A DNA stretch of 64,000 nt. Source: JAZRWQ01 sp045541395 (GTDB lineage: Bacteria > Bacillota > Clostridia > Oscillospirales > UMGS1783). Position numbers and translations under genes: made by a program. The notes below the pieces were generated by a model. It was not told where the DNA came from. It saw nothing but the letters and a program-made list of their open reading frames with translations, and did no database searches. Positions 1 to 7,114 of this stretch are shown here, piece after piece; position 1 is the stretch's first letter; each line of letters begins with the position of its first letter. Location of the stretch: the NCBI GenBank assembly GCA_045541395.1, contig JAZQIZ010000008.1, positions 101,672-165,671 of the forward strand. The letters run 5' to 3'.

Positions 1-688
1 GGTGACAAAGAATTACTACCACCGAAACGGTTATTACTACCACCGAATTTGCCCAGTTTTCAAGCTCGGGCGCAAAAAATAATACTGCGAAAACAGGCAT
101 TGCCAGCGCAAAAAATGAAAACTTGCCCTGCCTTTGCTTAAAGGAAAACTGAGCAGAGGCAACGCCCAGAGCCGCACATAAAATAAGGTTTCTTACCCAT
201 AAATGAATTGCCTTAAGGGGAATGATCGAATGTAAAAACTCATTTCTGTAGTAGGCTAAAAATACGTCCTTAGGGAAATAGGCCTGCGCAGGTATAAGTA
301 AACTGTATATATCCATAAGCCTGTAGCTTATATAAGCTTCATATAACCATACTAAGAGGAAAATCAGGAAATTGTATACTGCCTGTAAAACAAAAAACTG
401 TTCCTCGGTTATTTGCAGGCGGCTTACTGTATATCCGGCTTTGGAACCTAAGCCGTTTCCTGTAAGGCTCAGAATTACGTATATTAAAATAAACTCAATA
501 ATAAAAACAACAGGAATAAAGGCTCTTCCCAATACTATCTCAGGGGCAAACTCTAAGGTTTGCGGGTAGTTTGCAACAGCAAAATATACTAAAGCCCTTT
601 GAATAAGCCCTCCCGCAAACAGAATAACCAATACCTTTAAAAGGCTGCATCTTGCAAAAAAAGAAAATACCGATAAATGCTTTCTCAT
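1..688 (-). CDS. Multi-pass membrane protein, cut by the left edge
   Basis: An open frame runs leftward from an ATG at 688 to the window edge without a stop, giving at least 229 residues. It begins MRKHLSVFSF and contains several hydrophobic stretches (about residues 15-35, 50-75, 100-120, 170-185, 200-229), so it is an integral membrane protein whose C-terminus is missing. The start lies 7 bases past the stop of the GntR regulator, so the two are one operon. GntR regulators of the YtrA type usually control transport operons, and this may be the controlled membrane component, but I recognise no family. The last codons contain a 21-bp direct duplication. Confidence 0.75.
   Translation of the reverse strand, partial: MRKHLSVFSFFARCSLLKVLVILFAGGLIQRALVYFAVANYPQTLEFAPEIVLGRAFIPVVFIIEFILIYVILSLTGNGLGSKAGYTVSRLQITEEQFFVLQAVYNFLIFLLVWLYEAYISYRLMDIYSLLIPAQAYFPKDVFLAYYRNEFLHSIIPLKAIHLWVRNLILCAALGVASAQFSFKQRQGKFSFFALAMPVFAVLFFAPELENWANSVVVITVSVVVILCH
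12..47. repeat. 15-bp direct repeat, 21-bp period
   Basis: ATTACTACCACCGAA occurs at 12-26 and again at 33-47. The period of 21 bases is seven codons, so it duplicates a Ser-Val-Val-Val segment of the membrane protein without breaking the frame. Confidence 0.7.
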
Positions 689-694
689 TTTTTC

Positions 695-1063
695 TCACCA
701 ATACCTTTCCAGAAGCAAAACAGCCTCATCCTTTGAAAACCCCGTTTGCTTAAGCAAACTAACAGCCTTTAAGGCTCTTGTTTTTGTAAGCTCATCTTTA
801 ATTTCGGCTGCTTTTTCTTCTGTTACGGAAATATTACTTTTGGCGCCCGCCTGAGAAATAATAATGCTTTCGTCCTCCAGCAGTTTATAAGCCTTTTGCA
901 CTGTATTTGGGTTTACCCCCAAAAGAGCAGAAAGTACCCTGCGGGAAGGAAGCTCATCATTATTCTTTATTTCACCCGAAACGATCCCGCTTTTAATAAA
1001 TGAGATTATCTGCAGGTAAATGGGAATGCCGTCTTCCGCCTTGAAATTTGTAAATTCGATCAT
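695..1063 (-). CDS. GntR-family transcriptional regulator (YtrA-like)
   Basis: A 122-residue protein with an N-terminal winged helix-turn-helix of the GntR type: the DGIPIYLQI opening, then SGEIKNNDELPSRR, then the recognition helix around LLGVNPNTVQKAYKLLE. The short C-terminal tail instead of a large effector domain is typical of the YtrA subfamily. It leads an operon with the truncated membrane protein. Two palindromes lie between the promoter and the start codon, which suggests autoregulation. The family call is firm; the signal sensed is unknown. Confidence 0.9.
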   Translation of the reverse strand: MIEFTNFKAEDGIPIYLQIISFIKSGIVSGEIKNNDELPSRRVLSALLGVNPNTVQKAYKLLEDESIIISQAGAKSNISVTEEKAAEIKDELTKTRALKAVSLLKQTGFSKDEAVLLLERYW

Positions 1064-1078
1064 ATGGTTAACCTCACT

Positions 1079-1096
1079 GTATTATTCGATTAATAC
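1079..1096. promoter_or_regulatory. Candidate GntR operator 1
   Basis: GTATTA-N6-TAATAC is a perfect inverted repeat lying 16 bases upstream of the regulator's start codon, in its 5' untranslated region. The spacing and composition fit YtrA-type GntR operators. Confidence 0.55.
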
Positions 1097-1105
1097 GGTT
1101 TTGTG

Positions 1106-1129
1106 ACTGTACTATACCACTAATACAGT
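1106..1129. promoter_or_regulatory. Candidate GntR operator 2 over the -10
   Basis: ACTGTA-N12-TACAGT is a perfect inverted repeat that covers the -10 hexamer and most of the promoter spacer of the GntR operon. Repressor binding here would block RNA polymerase. It shares the GTATTA half-site with operator 1. Confidence 0.55.
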
Positions 1130-1139
1130 TATATGTCAA
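1111..1139 (-). promoter_or_regulatory. Sigma-A promoter of the GntR operon
   Basis: On the minus strand TTGACA is followed after 17 bases by TATAGT. It sits 48 bases upstream of the regulator start and is overlapped by operator 2. Confidence 0.7.
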
Positions 1140-1155
1140 TAGTTTTTTCAAAAAA

Positions 1156-1178
1156 AAGAGATGCTTTTTGCATCTCTT
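1156..1178 (-). terminator. Terminator of the M18/MBL operon
   Basis: AAGAGATGC and GCATCTCTT form a 9-bp stem with a 5-base loop. On the minus strand a run of eight U follows. The stem overlaps the stop codon of the MBL gene. Confidence 0.8.
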
Positions 1179-1986
1179 AAAATTCCAAAACAAGGCCGGT
1201 GTAAAAATGTGTACACTTTTCGCCTAAGTATTCCTTTAATATTCCGTAAGCTTTTTCGCCCGTACAATGGCCTGTACAAATAAGGTCTATGTCGGTTGCT
1301 TCAATTTTCTTTGCAAGCCTTTTAACCTGTCTGTCCCTTTTCTCAAAAAGGTGAAAGCCTCCTATAAGGGCCCTTATTTTTTGGTTGGGGAAGGCCGCCA
1401 TAGCTTCTTTTATAACTATATTGGCGCCGCTGTGACAGCAGGAATTAAAAATAACAAGTCCCTTTTCGGTTTCAAATATAAGGCTCTGCTCGTGAGAAAA
1501 ATCGTCGGCCAGGAGAAAAGGGCCTTTTTTTGTAAAAAGGTTGCTTTGCAGCCCCTTTAATGCCATAGGCCTTTTATGGTCAAGCAAATAAACTCCCCGG
1601 TCTATTTGTGTCTTGCCTTTTTTTGCAAACACTCTTTCGGAAAAAGCCCCAAGAACACCTTTGGGAATTCCGTTATAACGCTTCTTTTTAAAGGGCTTTT
1701 TTGCGTGGCAGGTCTCCTGCAGGCTCCGTACAAACAAAGGCGCCTTTTGATTTTCCTTTAAAAATCGCTCCATTCCCCCCGAATGGTCGTAATGGCAATG
1801 GGAGAGGACCGCCATATCAACAGCCTTAATATCCTTGCCTAAGCTGTCGGCGTTTTGAAACATAAGGTCTGTAGCCCCGAAATCCAGTAATATATTCTTG
1901 TTATTATACTCAATGTAAATACTGAGCCCCCATTGGGCGTATAAGCCTCCCTGAGGAATATTATCTACCAATACCGTTGCTTTCAT
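1177..1986 (-). CDS. MBL-fold metallohydrolase (COG1237-like)
   Basis: A 269-residue metallo-beta-lactamase-fold protein. The metal-binding signature SHCHYDHSGG is near residue 63, later histidines lie in SCCHSGAN and GGFHL, and the C-terminus has CTGHCTGEKAY. This arrangement matches the family annotated as 7,8-dihydropterin-6-yl-methyl-4-aminobenzene-5'-phosphate synthase-like hydrolases, whose bacterial substrates are mostly unknown. There is no signal peptide, so it is cytosolic. Its start overlaps the stop of the upstream aminopeptidase by 4 bases, so the two are translationally coupled. I would not assign a specific substrate. Confidence 0.85.
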   Translation of the reverse strand: MKATVLVDNIPQGGLYAQWGLSIYIEYNNKNILLDFGATDLMFQNADSLGKDIKAVDMAVLSHCHYDHSGGMERFLKENQKAPLFVRSLQETCHAKKPFKKKRYNGIPKGVLGAFSERVFAKKGKTQIDRGVYLLDHKRPMALKGLQSNLFTKKGPFLLADDFSHEQSLIFETEKGLVIFNSCCHSGANIVIKEAMAAFPNQKIRALIGGFHLFEKRDRQVKRLAKKIEATDIDLICTGHCTGEKAYGILKEYLGEKCTHFYTGLVLEF

Positions 1987-3185
1987 TTTATAATAAGCTT
2001 CTCCTGTAAAGCCGTAATTTGGGCCTTATAAAAATTAGTAAGGGCCTTTTCCATATACTCAATATCCTTTATATTGCAGGTCTCGTTTGCTGAGTGCATA
2101 CCAAGCATAGGCACACCTATATCAACACTGTTTACCGCAAAATGGGTAAGGCTTATATTGCCTAAAGTAGATCCGCAGCGCATATCGTTGCGCATTGCAA
2201 AGTTCTGCAAAGGCACTTTTGCAATATCCCTAAAAACAGCGGCGGAAAGGGCGGTGGTGGTGTAATTTATGTTATGCTTAACGGCGATACCGTTTCCTAA
2301 AATACATTTATGGCCAGCCTCATACTTTTCCGGGTAGTTAGGGTGATATCCGTGGGCATTATCGGCGCTTACCAAAAAGGAAGAAGCCTTGGCCTTCGGG
2401 AAATCAACCCCCTTGTATTTGCAGGCCGCCTTTAAAACGTCCTTTAAAAAAGAGCTGTCGGCCCCTTCAAGGGTGTTGGAGCCTATCTCCTCGGAATTAA
2501 ATACAGCAAGTATCCTGCCGTTTTCTTTGTTTGCTGTATTTAAAAATGCCTCTAATGCGGGGTATACACAGGCAAGATCGTCAATACGGGGAGAAAGTAA
2601 AGTATCCTCTGCCAATAAAGGCTTATCAAGCGGGTAAAAATAAAGCTCCTGTTCCAGTAACTCCTCGCCTTCACAAAGCAGCTCCTTTGAAGAAAAATCT
2701 TTTATTTTTAAGGGGCAAAGCTCGGTCTGAGAGTTATATTTATGGCCTTCGTTTATATCGCGGTTCAGGTGTATTGCAAGGGAAGGCAAAACTGCCAGTG
2801 GCTCTTTTAAGTTAATATTCTTAGAGTAATATTCCTCCCCCTTTTTTACAATTATTCTGCCTGAAAGGCCTAAGGGTCTGTCAAACCAGGAAGAGTAAAT
2901 AAGCCCGCCGTAAGGGGAAACCGAGTATTTTTCCTTTAAATCATATTCAGGCTTAAGCTTAAGGGCAGGGGAGTCGGAATGGGTGGCGGTAATTAAAAAG
3001 CCGTTGCAGGCGCTTATATCCCCCGCAATTAAAGAACCGCCCTTTATAATATAAAACCTATCGCTTTCTATTTCCCCAAAGCTCTGCTTAAAGCCCTTTT
3101 CTTTAAGTGCCTTTGCAATGTTTTCGGCGCAAATATAGGCGTTTGGCGTATTTTCAATAAAGCTTAATAATCCTTGGGTGTTCAC
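1983..3185 (-). CDS. M18 family aminopeptidase
   Basis: A 400-residue zinc aminopeptidase of family M18 (aspartyl or leucyl aminopeptidase type), slightly shorter than the usual 430-460. Recognisable motifs are ATHSDSPALKLKP (metal-binding His and Asp), SPRIDDLA, FNSEEIGS (catalytic Glu pair), DNAHGYHPNYPEKY and the C-terminal GMHSANE. It removes N-terminal residues from peptides in the cytosol. The start is GTG with AAAGGAG upstream. It is first in a two-gene operon with the MBL hydrolase and is read from a TTGACA-N17-GATAAT promoter. Confidence 0.92.
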   Translation of the reverse strand: MNTQGLLSFIENTPNAYICAENIAKALKEKGFKQSFGEIESDRFYIIKGGSLIAGDISACNGFLITATHSDSPALKLKPEYDLKEKYSVSPYGGLIYSSWFDRPLGLSGRIIVKKGEEYYSKNINLKEPLAVLPSLAIHLNRDINEGHKYNSQTELCPLKIKDFSSKELLCEGEELLEQELYFYPLDKPLLAEDTLLSPRIDDLACVYPALEAFLNTANKENGRILAVFNSEEIGSNTLEGADSSFLKDVLKAACKYKGVDFPKAKASSFLVSADNAHGYHPNYPEKYEAGHKCILGNGIAVKHNINYTTTALSAAVFRDIAKVPLQNFAMRNDMRCGSTLGNISLTHFAVNSVDIGVPMLGMHSANETCNIKDIEYMEKALTNFYKAQITALQEKLIIK

Positions 3186-3209
3186 GTTCTTCTCCTTTGT
3201 TTTTTCTTT

Positions 3210-3238
3210 ATTATCCGTTTTATTAAACCAAATGTCAA
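3210..3238 (-). promoter_or_regulatory. Promoter of the M18 aminopeptidase operon
   Basis: TTGACA-N17-GATAAT on the minus strand, 25 bases before the GTG start. It is divergent from the sugar isomerase promoter. Confidence 0.65.
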
Positions 3239-3245
3239 GTCTTAC

Positions 3246-3274
3246 TTGTAAAATACATTTCGGTATGATAAAAT
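3246..3274 (+). promoter_or_regulatory. Promoter of the isomerase/YcxB/SGNH operon
   Basis: TTGTAA-N17-TAAAAT on the plus strand, 24 bases before the ATG at 3298. Confidence 0.55.
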
Positions 3275-3297
3275 AACCTCAAATCGGAGTTGATAAA

Positions 3298-4071
3298 ATG
3301 ACAGAGCGTTTTTGTATAGATCTTCAGCCGAAGCTGAACCTGAGCATAGAAGAAATAAGCCTTTTTAAAGAGGCAGGCTTTTCTAACGTACATATCAGCG
3401 CAACAGATAAGCCCTATAATGAAAGTGAAATTTATAATACCGTAAATGCCGCCGCCAAGGCAGGTATAAAGTCAGTTGATCTGCATCCTTATTATAAATA
3501 TAACGGCCGTATGTGGCATAGCTGCCCTGAGCGCAGAGAAGCTATTGAATTTAACCTGAAGCAGATCGGTATCTGCAAAAGCCTCGGAATAAAATCCTTG
3601 GTTTTGCATCCTTCGCAGGGAGAAGGGAATTACATAATCTCAAATGAGGGCCTTAAAGCCTTTGAAATACTTGCAGAAAAAGCCGAAAAGGAAGGCGTGA
3701 TACTCTGTATTGAAAATTTAAAGCACCATAATCAGCTTTCCTTCCTTTTTGAAAATATTAAAAGTCCTTATTTTAAGTTCTGTTACGATAGCGGCCATCA
3801 TCACGCATTTGCAAAGGAAAGGGATTTTATAAAGGAATTCGGTTCCCTTTTAGCCTTTACCCACCTTCACGATAATGACGGCCAAAATGACAGCCACCTT
3901 CTTCCTCTTGACGGCAGTATGGACTTTGCTTCCCTTAAAGAAAGCTTAAAGGCTTATAACGGCTATTTGAATCTTGAGGTTAAACCGGCACCTGAAAATT
4001 ATCGCAATGAGCCTCTTTATATTTACCTTAAAACCGCTTATGAAAGACTAATAAATATATTCGGAGAATAG
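3298..4071 (+). CDS. Sugar phosphate isomerase/epimerase (TIM barrel)
   Basis: A 257-residue protein of the xylose isomerase-like TIM-barrel family (AP endonuclease 2 fold). Metal-ligand segments typical of the fold are visible: VDLHPYY, LVLHPSQG, CIENLKHHN, CYDSGHHH, THLHDNDG and the closing NLEVKPAP. Such enzymes isomerise or epimerise sugars or polyols with a divalent metal; the substrate cannot be told from sequence. Ribosome binding site GGAG, ATG start. It leads a tight four-gene operon with two membrane proteins and an SGNH hydrolase. Confidence 0.85.
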   Translation: MTERFCIDLQPKLNLSIEEISLFKEAGFSNVHISATDKPYNESEIYNTVNAAAKAGIKSVDLHPYYKYNGRMWHSCPERREAIEFNLKQIGICKSLGIKSLVLHPSQGEGNYIISNEGLKAFEILAEKAEKEGVILCIENLKHHNQLSFLFENIKSPYFKFCYDSGHHHAFAKERDFIKEFGSLLAFTHLHDNDGQNDSHLLPLDGSMDFASLKESLKAYNGYLNLEVKPAPENYRNEPLYIYLKTAYERLINIFGE

Positions 4072-4072
4072 T

Positions 4073-4555
4073 ATGGAAAACATTAATATTACCACCCATG
4101 TTGACAAAAAAGCCTTCCGCGGCTACCTTTACTGGGCATCCTTTCAGTCAAGCATTATGGCCTTTGTAAAGCTTATAGGCATTTCGGCCGTACTTGCCCT
4201 TGTTATGACCTTCATTTTCGAAAAAAGCTTAACCTTCTTTATTGGCTGGACCCTCATTATAATGGCTGTTTATATTTTGGTTATTGTGGTTTCCAATGAG
4301 AAACAGCTTAACGAGATGGACAGAATAAGAAACTTTCCCTTCCTTAATAAAACCGCAACCTTCACCTTCGATGAAGAAAGCTTTCGGGTTGCCGGTAAAA
4401 AATACGGTTACAAGCAGATATTCCGCCTGTTTTCAACCAAAAACCTGTTTTGCATTAATTATAATAACGAAAAAACCTTCCTTATAAAGAAGGAAGATAT
4501 GACCGAAGCCCAAATAAACTCTATTGTGGCGGCGGTTAAGGAAAGGAGAATATAA
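4073..4555 (+). CDS. YcxB-like membrane protein
   Basis: A 160-residue protein with two transmembrane helices near residues 27-50 and 57-73, then a soluble C-terminal part that includes FPFLNKTATFTFDEESF and a K-Y-G-Y segment. This layout matches the YcxB-like domain (helical pair followed by a small beta-rich cytosolic domain) of unknown function. It begins 1 base after the isomerase stop and is followed 2 bases later by another membrane gene, so it belongs to the same operon. Confidence 0.7.
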   Translation: MENINITTHVDKKAFRGYLYWASFQSSIMAFVKLIGISAVLALVMTFIFEKSLTFFIGWTLIIMAVYILVIVVSNEKQLNEMDRIRNFPFLNKTATFTFDEESFRVAGKKYGYKQIFRLFSTKNLFCINYNNEKTFLIKKEDMTEAQINSIVAAVKERRI

Positions 4556-4557
4556 AT

Positions 4558-5148
4558 ATGTACGATCTCGAAATGTTTATGGACAGTTTTGCCGTTATCT
4601 ACGGTATTACAATGGTCTTTGCAAGCTTTTTATCCATTGCATTTTACGTGCTTGGGGCCATTGCCCTTCAGTCTATTGCCAAAAACAGAGGCATAGAAAA
4701 CAGCTGGCTTGCCTGGATCCCCGTTGGCAACGTTTATATTTTAGGCGCCATTGCCGACGATTATAATTTAAAAGCAAGGTTTAAGAAAACTCACCTTCGC
4801 AAAACCCTCCTTTATTTAATGATTTTCCTGATAGTTGCCCTTATTGTTATTATCCCCTTGCTGTCTATCGGTATAATAGGGGTCTCCATGCCTGAGACCG
4901 AAAACCTCGGTATAGGCATAATAGTTATTATGCTTTTGGCATACCTTGCATTGTTCGCCCTTGCTATTATCGTAAGCGTATTTGAATACATAGCCTATTA
5001 CCGCCTGTTCCAGTCCTGCTCACCTAAAAACGCAACCCTGTTTATTGTTCTTTCGTTGTTTGTTTCGGGGGCGCTGCCTATAATTGTATTTATCTGCAGA
5101 AATAAAAATGAGGGTATGCATCAGGGGGTATTAAACTATGGAGCTTAA
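4558..5148 (+). CDS. Membrane protein of unknown function
   Basis: A 196-residue protein with about four or five membrane helices (residues about 10-38, 50-65, 80-105, 112-142, 160-180). The loop SIAKNRGIENSWLAWIPVGN between the first helices is characteristic of a Clostridia family of uncharacterised small membrane proteins. The C-terminus is short and polar. Ribosome binding site GGAG lies at the end of the preceding gene, and its own 3' end overlaps the SGNH hydrolase by 11 bases. I do not recognise a function. Confidence 0.75.
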   Translation: MYDLEMFMDSFAVIYGITMVFASFLSIAFYVLGAIALQSIAKNRGIENSWLAWIPVGNVYILGAIADDYNLKARFKKTHLRKTLLYLMIFLIVALIVIIPLLSIGIIGVSMPETENLGIGIIVIMLLAYLALFALAIIVSVFEYIAYYRLFQSCSPKNATLFIVLSLFVSGALPIIVFICRNKNEGMHQGVLNYGA

Positions 5149-5782
5149 AAATAAAATTGTAAACTTTCTTGGTGACAGTATAACCGAAGGCGTTGGCGTT
5201 GAGGATCAGTCTAACCGTTACGATATGCGCCTTGCCCGCCTCTGGGAACTGAAAAAGGCCAATAACTACGGCATTTCCGGTACCCGCTTTGCTCATCAGC
5301 ATAAAACTTCCGAGCCTCCAAGCTTCGATCTGAATTTCTGCGGCCGCGCCCTTTATATGGATAAGGAGGCCGACCTTATAATCGTTTTCGGCGCCACTAA
5401 CGACTTTGGCCATGGCGATGCCGCCTTCGGGTCCGACGGACAGAATACCCCCGAAACCTACTGCGGTGCTGTGCGTTACCTTATGAACACCCTTAAAGTA
5501 ACCTACCCCGACGCCCGGGTAGTATTTATAACCCCCGCAAGAAGAGACACCGGCCCCGATTGCTCTGCTTACAACTCCCGCCCGCTTATAGATTATGTAA
5601 ATAAAATTAAAGAGTATGCGCCTGAGTTTGGCTTCCACGTATTGGATTTTTACAAAAAGCTGCCTATCGACCCGGCAAAGCCCAAGCAGAGGGAAAAATA
5701 TGCCCCCGACGGCCTTCATTTTAACGATGACGGCCATGAGATCTTAGCTAAAACCATTGCCGATTTTGTTGAAAAAATATAA
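5138..5782 (+). CDS. SGNH/GDSL hydrolase
   Basis: A 214-residue esterase or acyl-hydrolase of the SGNH superfamily. Block I is FLGDSITEG with the nucleophile Ser, block II has the Gly in YGISG, block III is GATNDFG with the Asn, and block V is DGLHFNDDGH with the catalytic Asp and His. No signal peptide is visible, so it acts in the cytosol or on substrates brought in. The ATG lies inside the last codons of the preceding membrane gene, so translation is coupled. Substrate unknown. Confidence 0.9.
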   Translation: MELKNKIVNFLGDSITEGVGVEDQSNRYDMRLARLWELKKANNYGISGTRFAHQHKTSEPPSFDLNFCGRALYMDKEADLIIVFGATNDFGHGDAAFGSDGQNTPETYCGAVRYLMNTLKVTYPDARVVFITPARRDTGPDCSAYNSRPLIDYVNKIKEYAPEFGFHVLDFYKKLPIDPAKPKQREKYAPDGLHFNDDGHEILAKTIADFVEKI

Positions 5783-5788
5783 AAATAT

Positions 5789-5813
5789 ATGCCGCAGATA
5801 AAATCTGCGGCAT
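5789..5813. terminator. Bidirectional terminator, SGNH gene and dehydrogenase
   Basis: An 11-bp stem (ATGCCGCAGAT and its complement) with an AAA loop, U-rich on both sides, between two convergent genes. Confidence 0.8.
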
Positions 5814-5817
5814 TTTT

Positions 5818-6762
5818 TTAAACTATTCGGTTCTGCCCTTTGCCTGAAAAGAAGAGGTTAATGTTTTCGCTTATAATATCCATACAGCGCTGTCTGGACT
5901 GCCTTGCCGCCCAGGCCATATGGGGCAGAAGAACAACGTTTTCATAATCCAGTATTTCGTTAAAGGGATGGCTTTCGTCAAAGGGCTCTTTGGAGTAAAC
6001 GTCAACTCCAAGGCCGCCTATTTTACCGCTTTTAACTGCTTCGGTCAGCGCCGCCTCATCGCATACGGCGCCTCTGGCGGTGTTTACTATAACAACACCG
6101 TCTTTCATTGATCCAATGCGCTCTCTGTTTATTAAATTACGGGTGGTTTCGTTAAGGGGTGTATGCAGGGTAATAATATCACACTGTTTGCACAGGGTAT
6201 CTATGTCCATGATCGGGAAGGGGCCCTCTTTTTTATTGCGGCAAACAAAAACCTCGCCGCCAAATGATGAGGCTATCTGTAATACCTTCATTCCAATATT
6301 ACCGCCGCCTACAACACCCCATTTAAGAGAGGATATTTCATTAAAAGAAGGGCTTACCTTGTTTGCAAGGCCCGCCTTGGTGTAATCACCGCTATGAACA
6401 AAGGAGCGGTAGGTTATAAGCTTGTTTATAAGCATTAAAACCGCCGCAACGCTTACCTGCGCCACACTGTCGGTTGAATAGCCGGGAACGTTGCAAAGGG
6501 CAATTTTGCGCTCCTTACAATAGGCGGTATCAATGTTATCATAGCCTGTGGCGGTAACGCAAATAAGCTTTAAATTTTCTGCGTGCTTAAGGTTGTCCTC
6601 ATTAAGCTTAACCTTGTTGAGTATTACAACGTCCGCGTCCTTAATTCGTTCAATGCTTTCCTGCCTAGTAGTTTTAGGGTAAATTACCGTTTGGCCCAAA
6701 GCCTCAATACAGCCTAAATTTACATCCCCTAAAGTGTCTCTATCTAAAATTACAATTTTCAT
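5818..6762 (-). CDS. D-2-hydroxyacid dehydrogenase
   Basis: A 314-residue NAD-dependent dehydrogenase. The Rossmann motif is VVGGGNIGMKV; the catalytic Arg lies in NTARGAVCDEAAL, the Glu in GVDVYSKEPF, and the His in LLPHMAWAA. The A-W-A-A after the His resembles hydroxypyruvate or glycerate dehydrogenase-like members, but substrate choice is not certain. I chose ATG 6762 (MKIVILDRDT) because GAGGTG stands 7 bases before it; an in-frame start 27 bases upstream falls before the ribosome binding site. Single gene with its own promoter and terminator. Confidence 0.9.
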   Translation of the reverse strand: MKIVILDRDTLGDVNLGCIEALGQTVIYPKTTRQESIERIKDADVVILNKVKLNEDNLKHAENLKLICVTATGYDNIDTAYCKERKIALCNVPGYSTDSVAQVSVAAVLMLINKLITYRSFVHSGDYTKAGLANKVSPSFNEISSLKWGVVGGGNIGMKVLQIASSFGGEVFVCRNKKEGPFPIMDIDTLCKQCDIITLHTPLNETTRNLINRERIGSMKDGVVIVNTARGAVCDEAALTEAVKSGKIGGLGVDVYSKEPFDESHPFNEILDYENVVLLPHMAWAARQSRQRCMDIISENINLFFSGKGQNRIV

Positions 6763-6780
6763 TTTATTCACCTCATTTCT

Positions 6781-6808
6781 ATTATACATTTTCCAACAAA
6801 ATTTGCAA
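6781..6808 (-). promoter_or_regulatory. Promoter of the hydroxyacid dehydrogenase
   Basis: TTGCAA-N16-TATAAT on the minus strand, ending 18 bases before the chosen ATG at 6762. Confidence 0.6.
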
Positions 6809-6814
6809 GGGATA

Positions 6815-6843
6815 TTGACTAAACCTTAAAAAAGGTATAAAAT
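6815..6843 (+). promoter_or_regulatory. Promoter of the AbrB operon
   Basis: TTGACT-N17-TAAAAT on the plus strand, directly followed by a palindrome in the transcription-start region. Confidence 0.6.
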
Positions 6844-6845
6844 AA

Positions 6846-6861
6846 TTCCTACTTGTAGGAA
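6846..6861. promoter_or_regulatory. Candidate AbrB-type operator
   Basis: TTCCTAC-TT-GTAGGAA is a perfect 7-bp inverted repeat 2 bases after the -10 and just before the ribosome binding site of the AbrB-like regulator. Its place over the start site suggests autorepression. Confidence 0.55.
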
Positions 6862-6874
6862 ATGGAGGAAAGGT

Positions 6875-7114
6875 ATGAAAGGCAAGCATATCTTGAGCCG
6901 TGTGGGCAAGCACATATTCGGCACCGTAAAGGTTGGCGAGAAAGGGCAAATTGTAATTCCCAAGGAAGCAAGGGAAATTTTCGGCATAAAGCCGGGGGAT
7001 TCACTGCTTATTTTAGGGGATGAAAACAGCGGAATTATTGTTTCGCGGCCCGATATAGTTAATGATGCGGCAATGAAGGTGTTTGACAATATGGAGAAAG
7101 GAAATAAAGAATGA
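6875..7114 (+). CDS. AbrB/SpoVT-type DNA-binding regulator
   Basis: A 79-residue swapped-hairpin AbrB protein. The N-terminal half carries the family core VGEKGQIVIPKEAREIFGIK followed by PGDSLLILGDE. The C-terminal half is short and acidic, with no large effector domain. It overlaps the start of the PLP lyase gene by 4 bases (ATGA), so both are made together, and a palindrome lies over its own promoter start region. It most likely represses this three-gene operon. Confidence 0.88.
   Translation: MKGKHILSRVGKHIFGTVKVGEKGQIVIPKEAREIFGIKPGDSLLILGDENSGIIVSRPDIVNDAAMKVFDNMEKGNKE

Noticed and set aside
5090..5737. 215-residue open frame on the minus strand
   Set aside because: It lies opposite the SGNH hydrolase, whose motifs are clear, and has no ribosome binding site.
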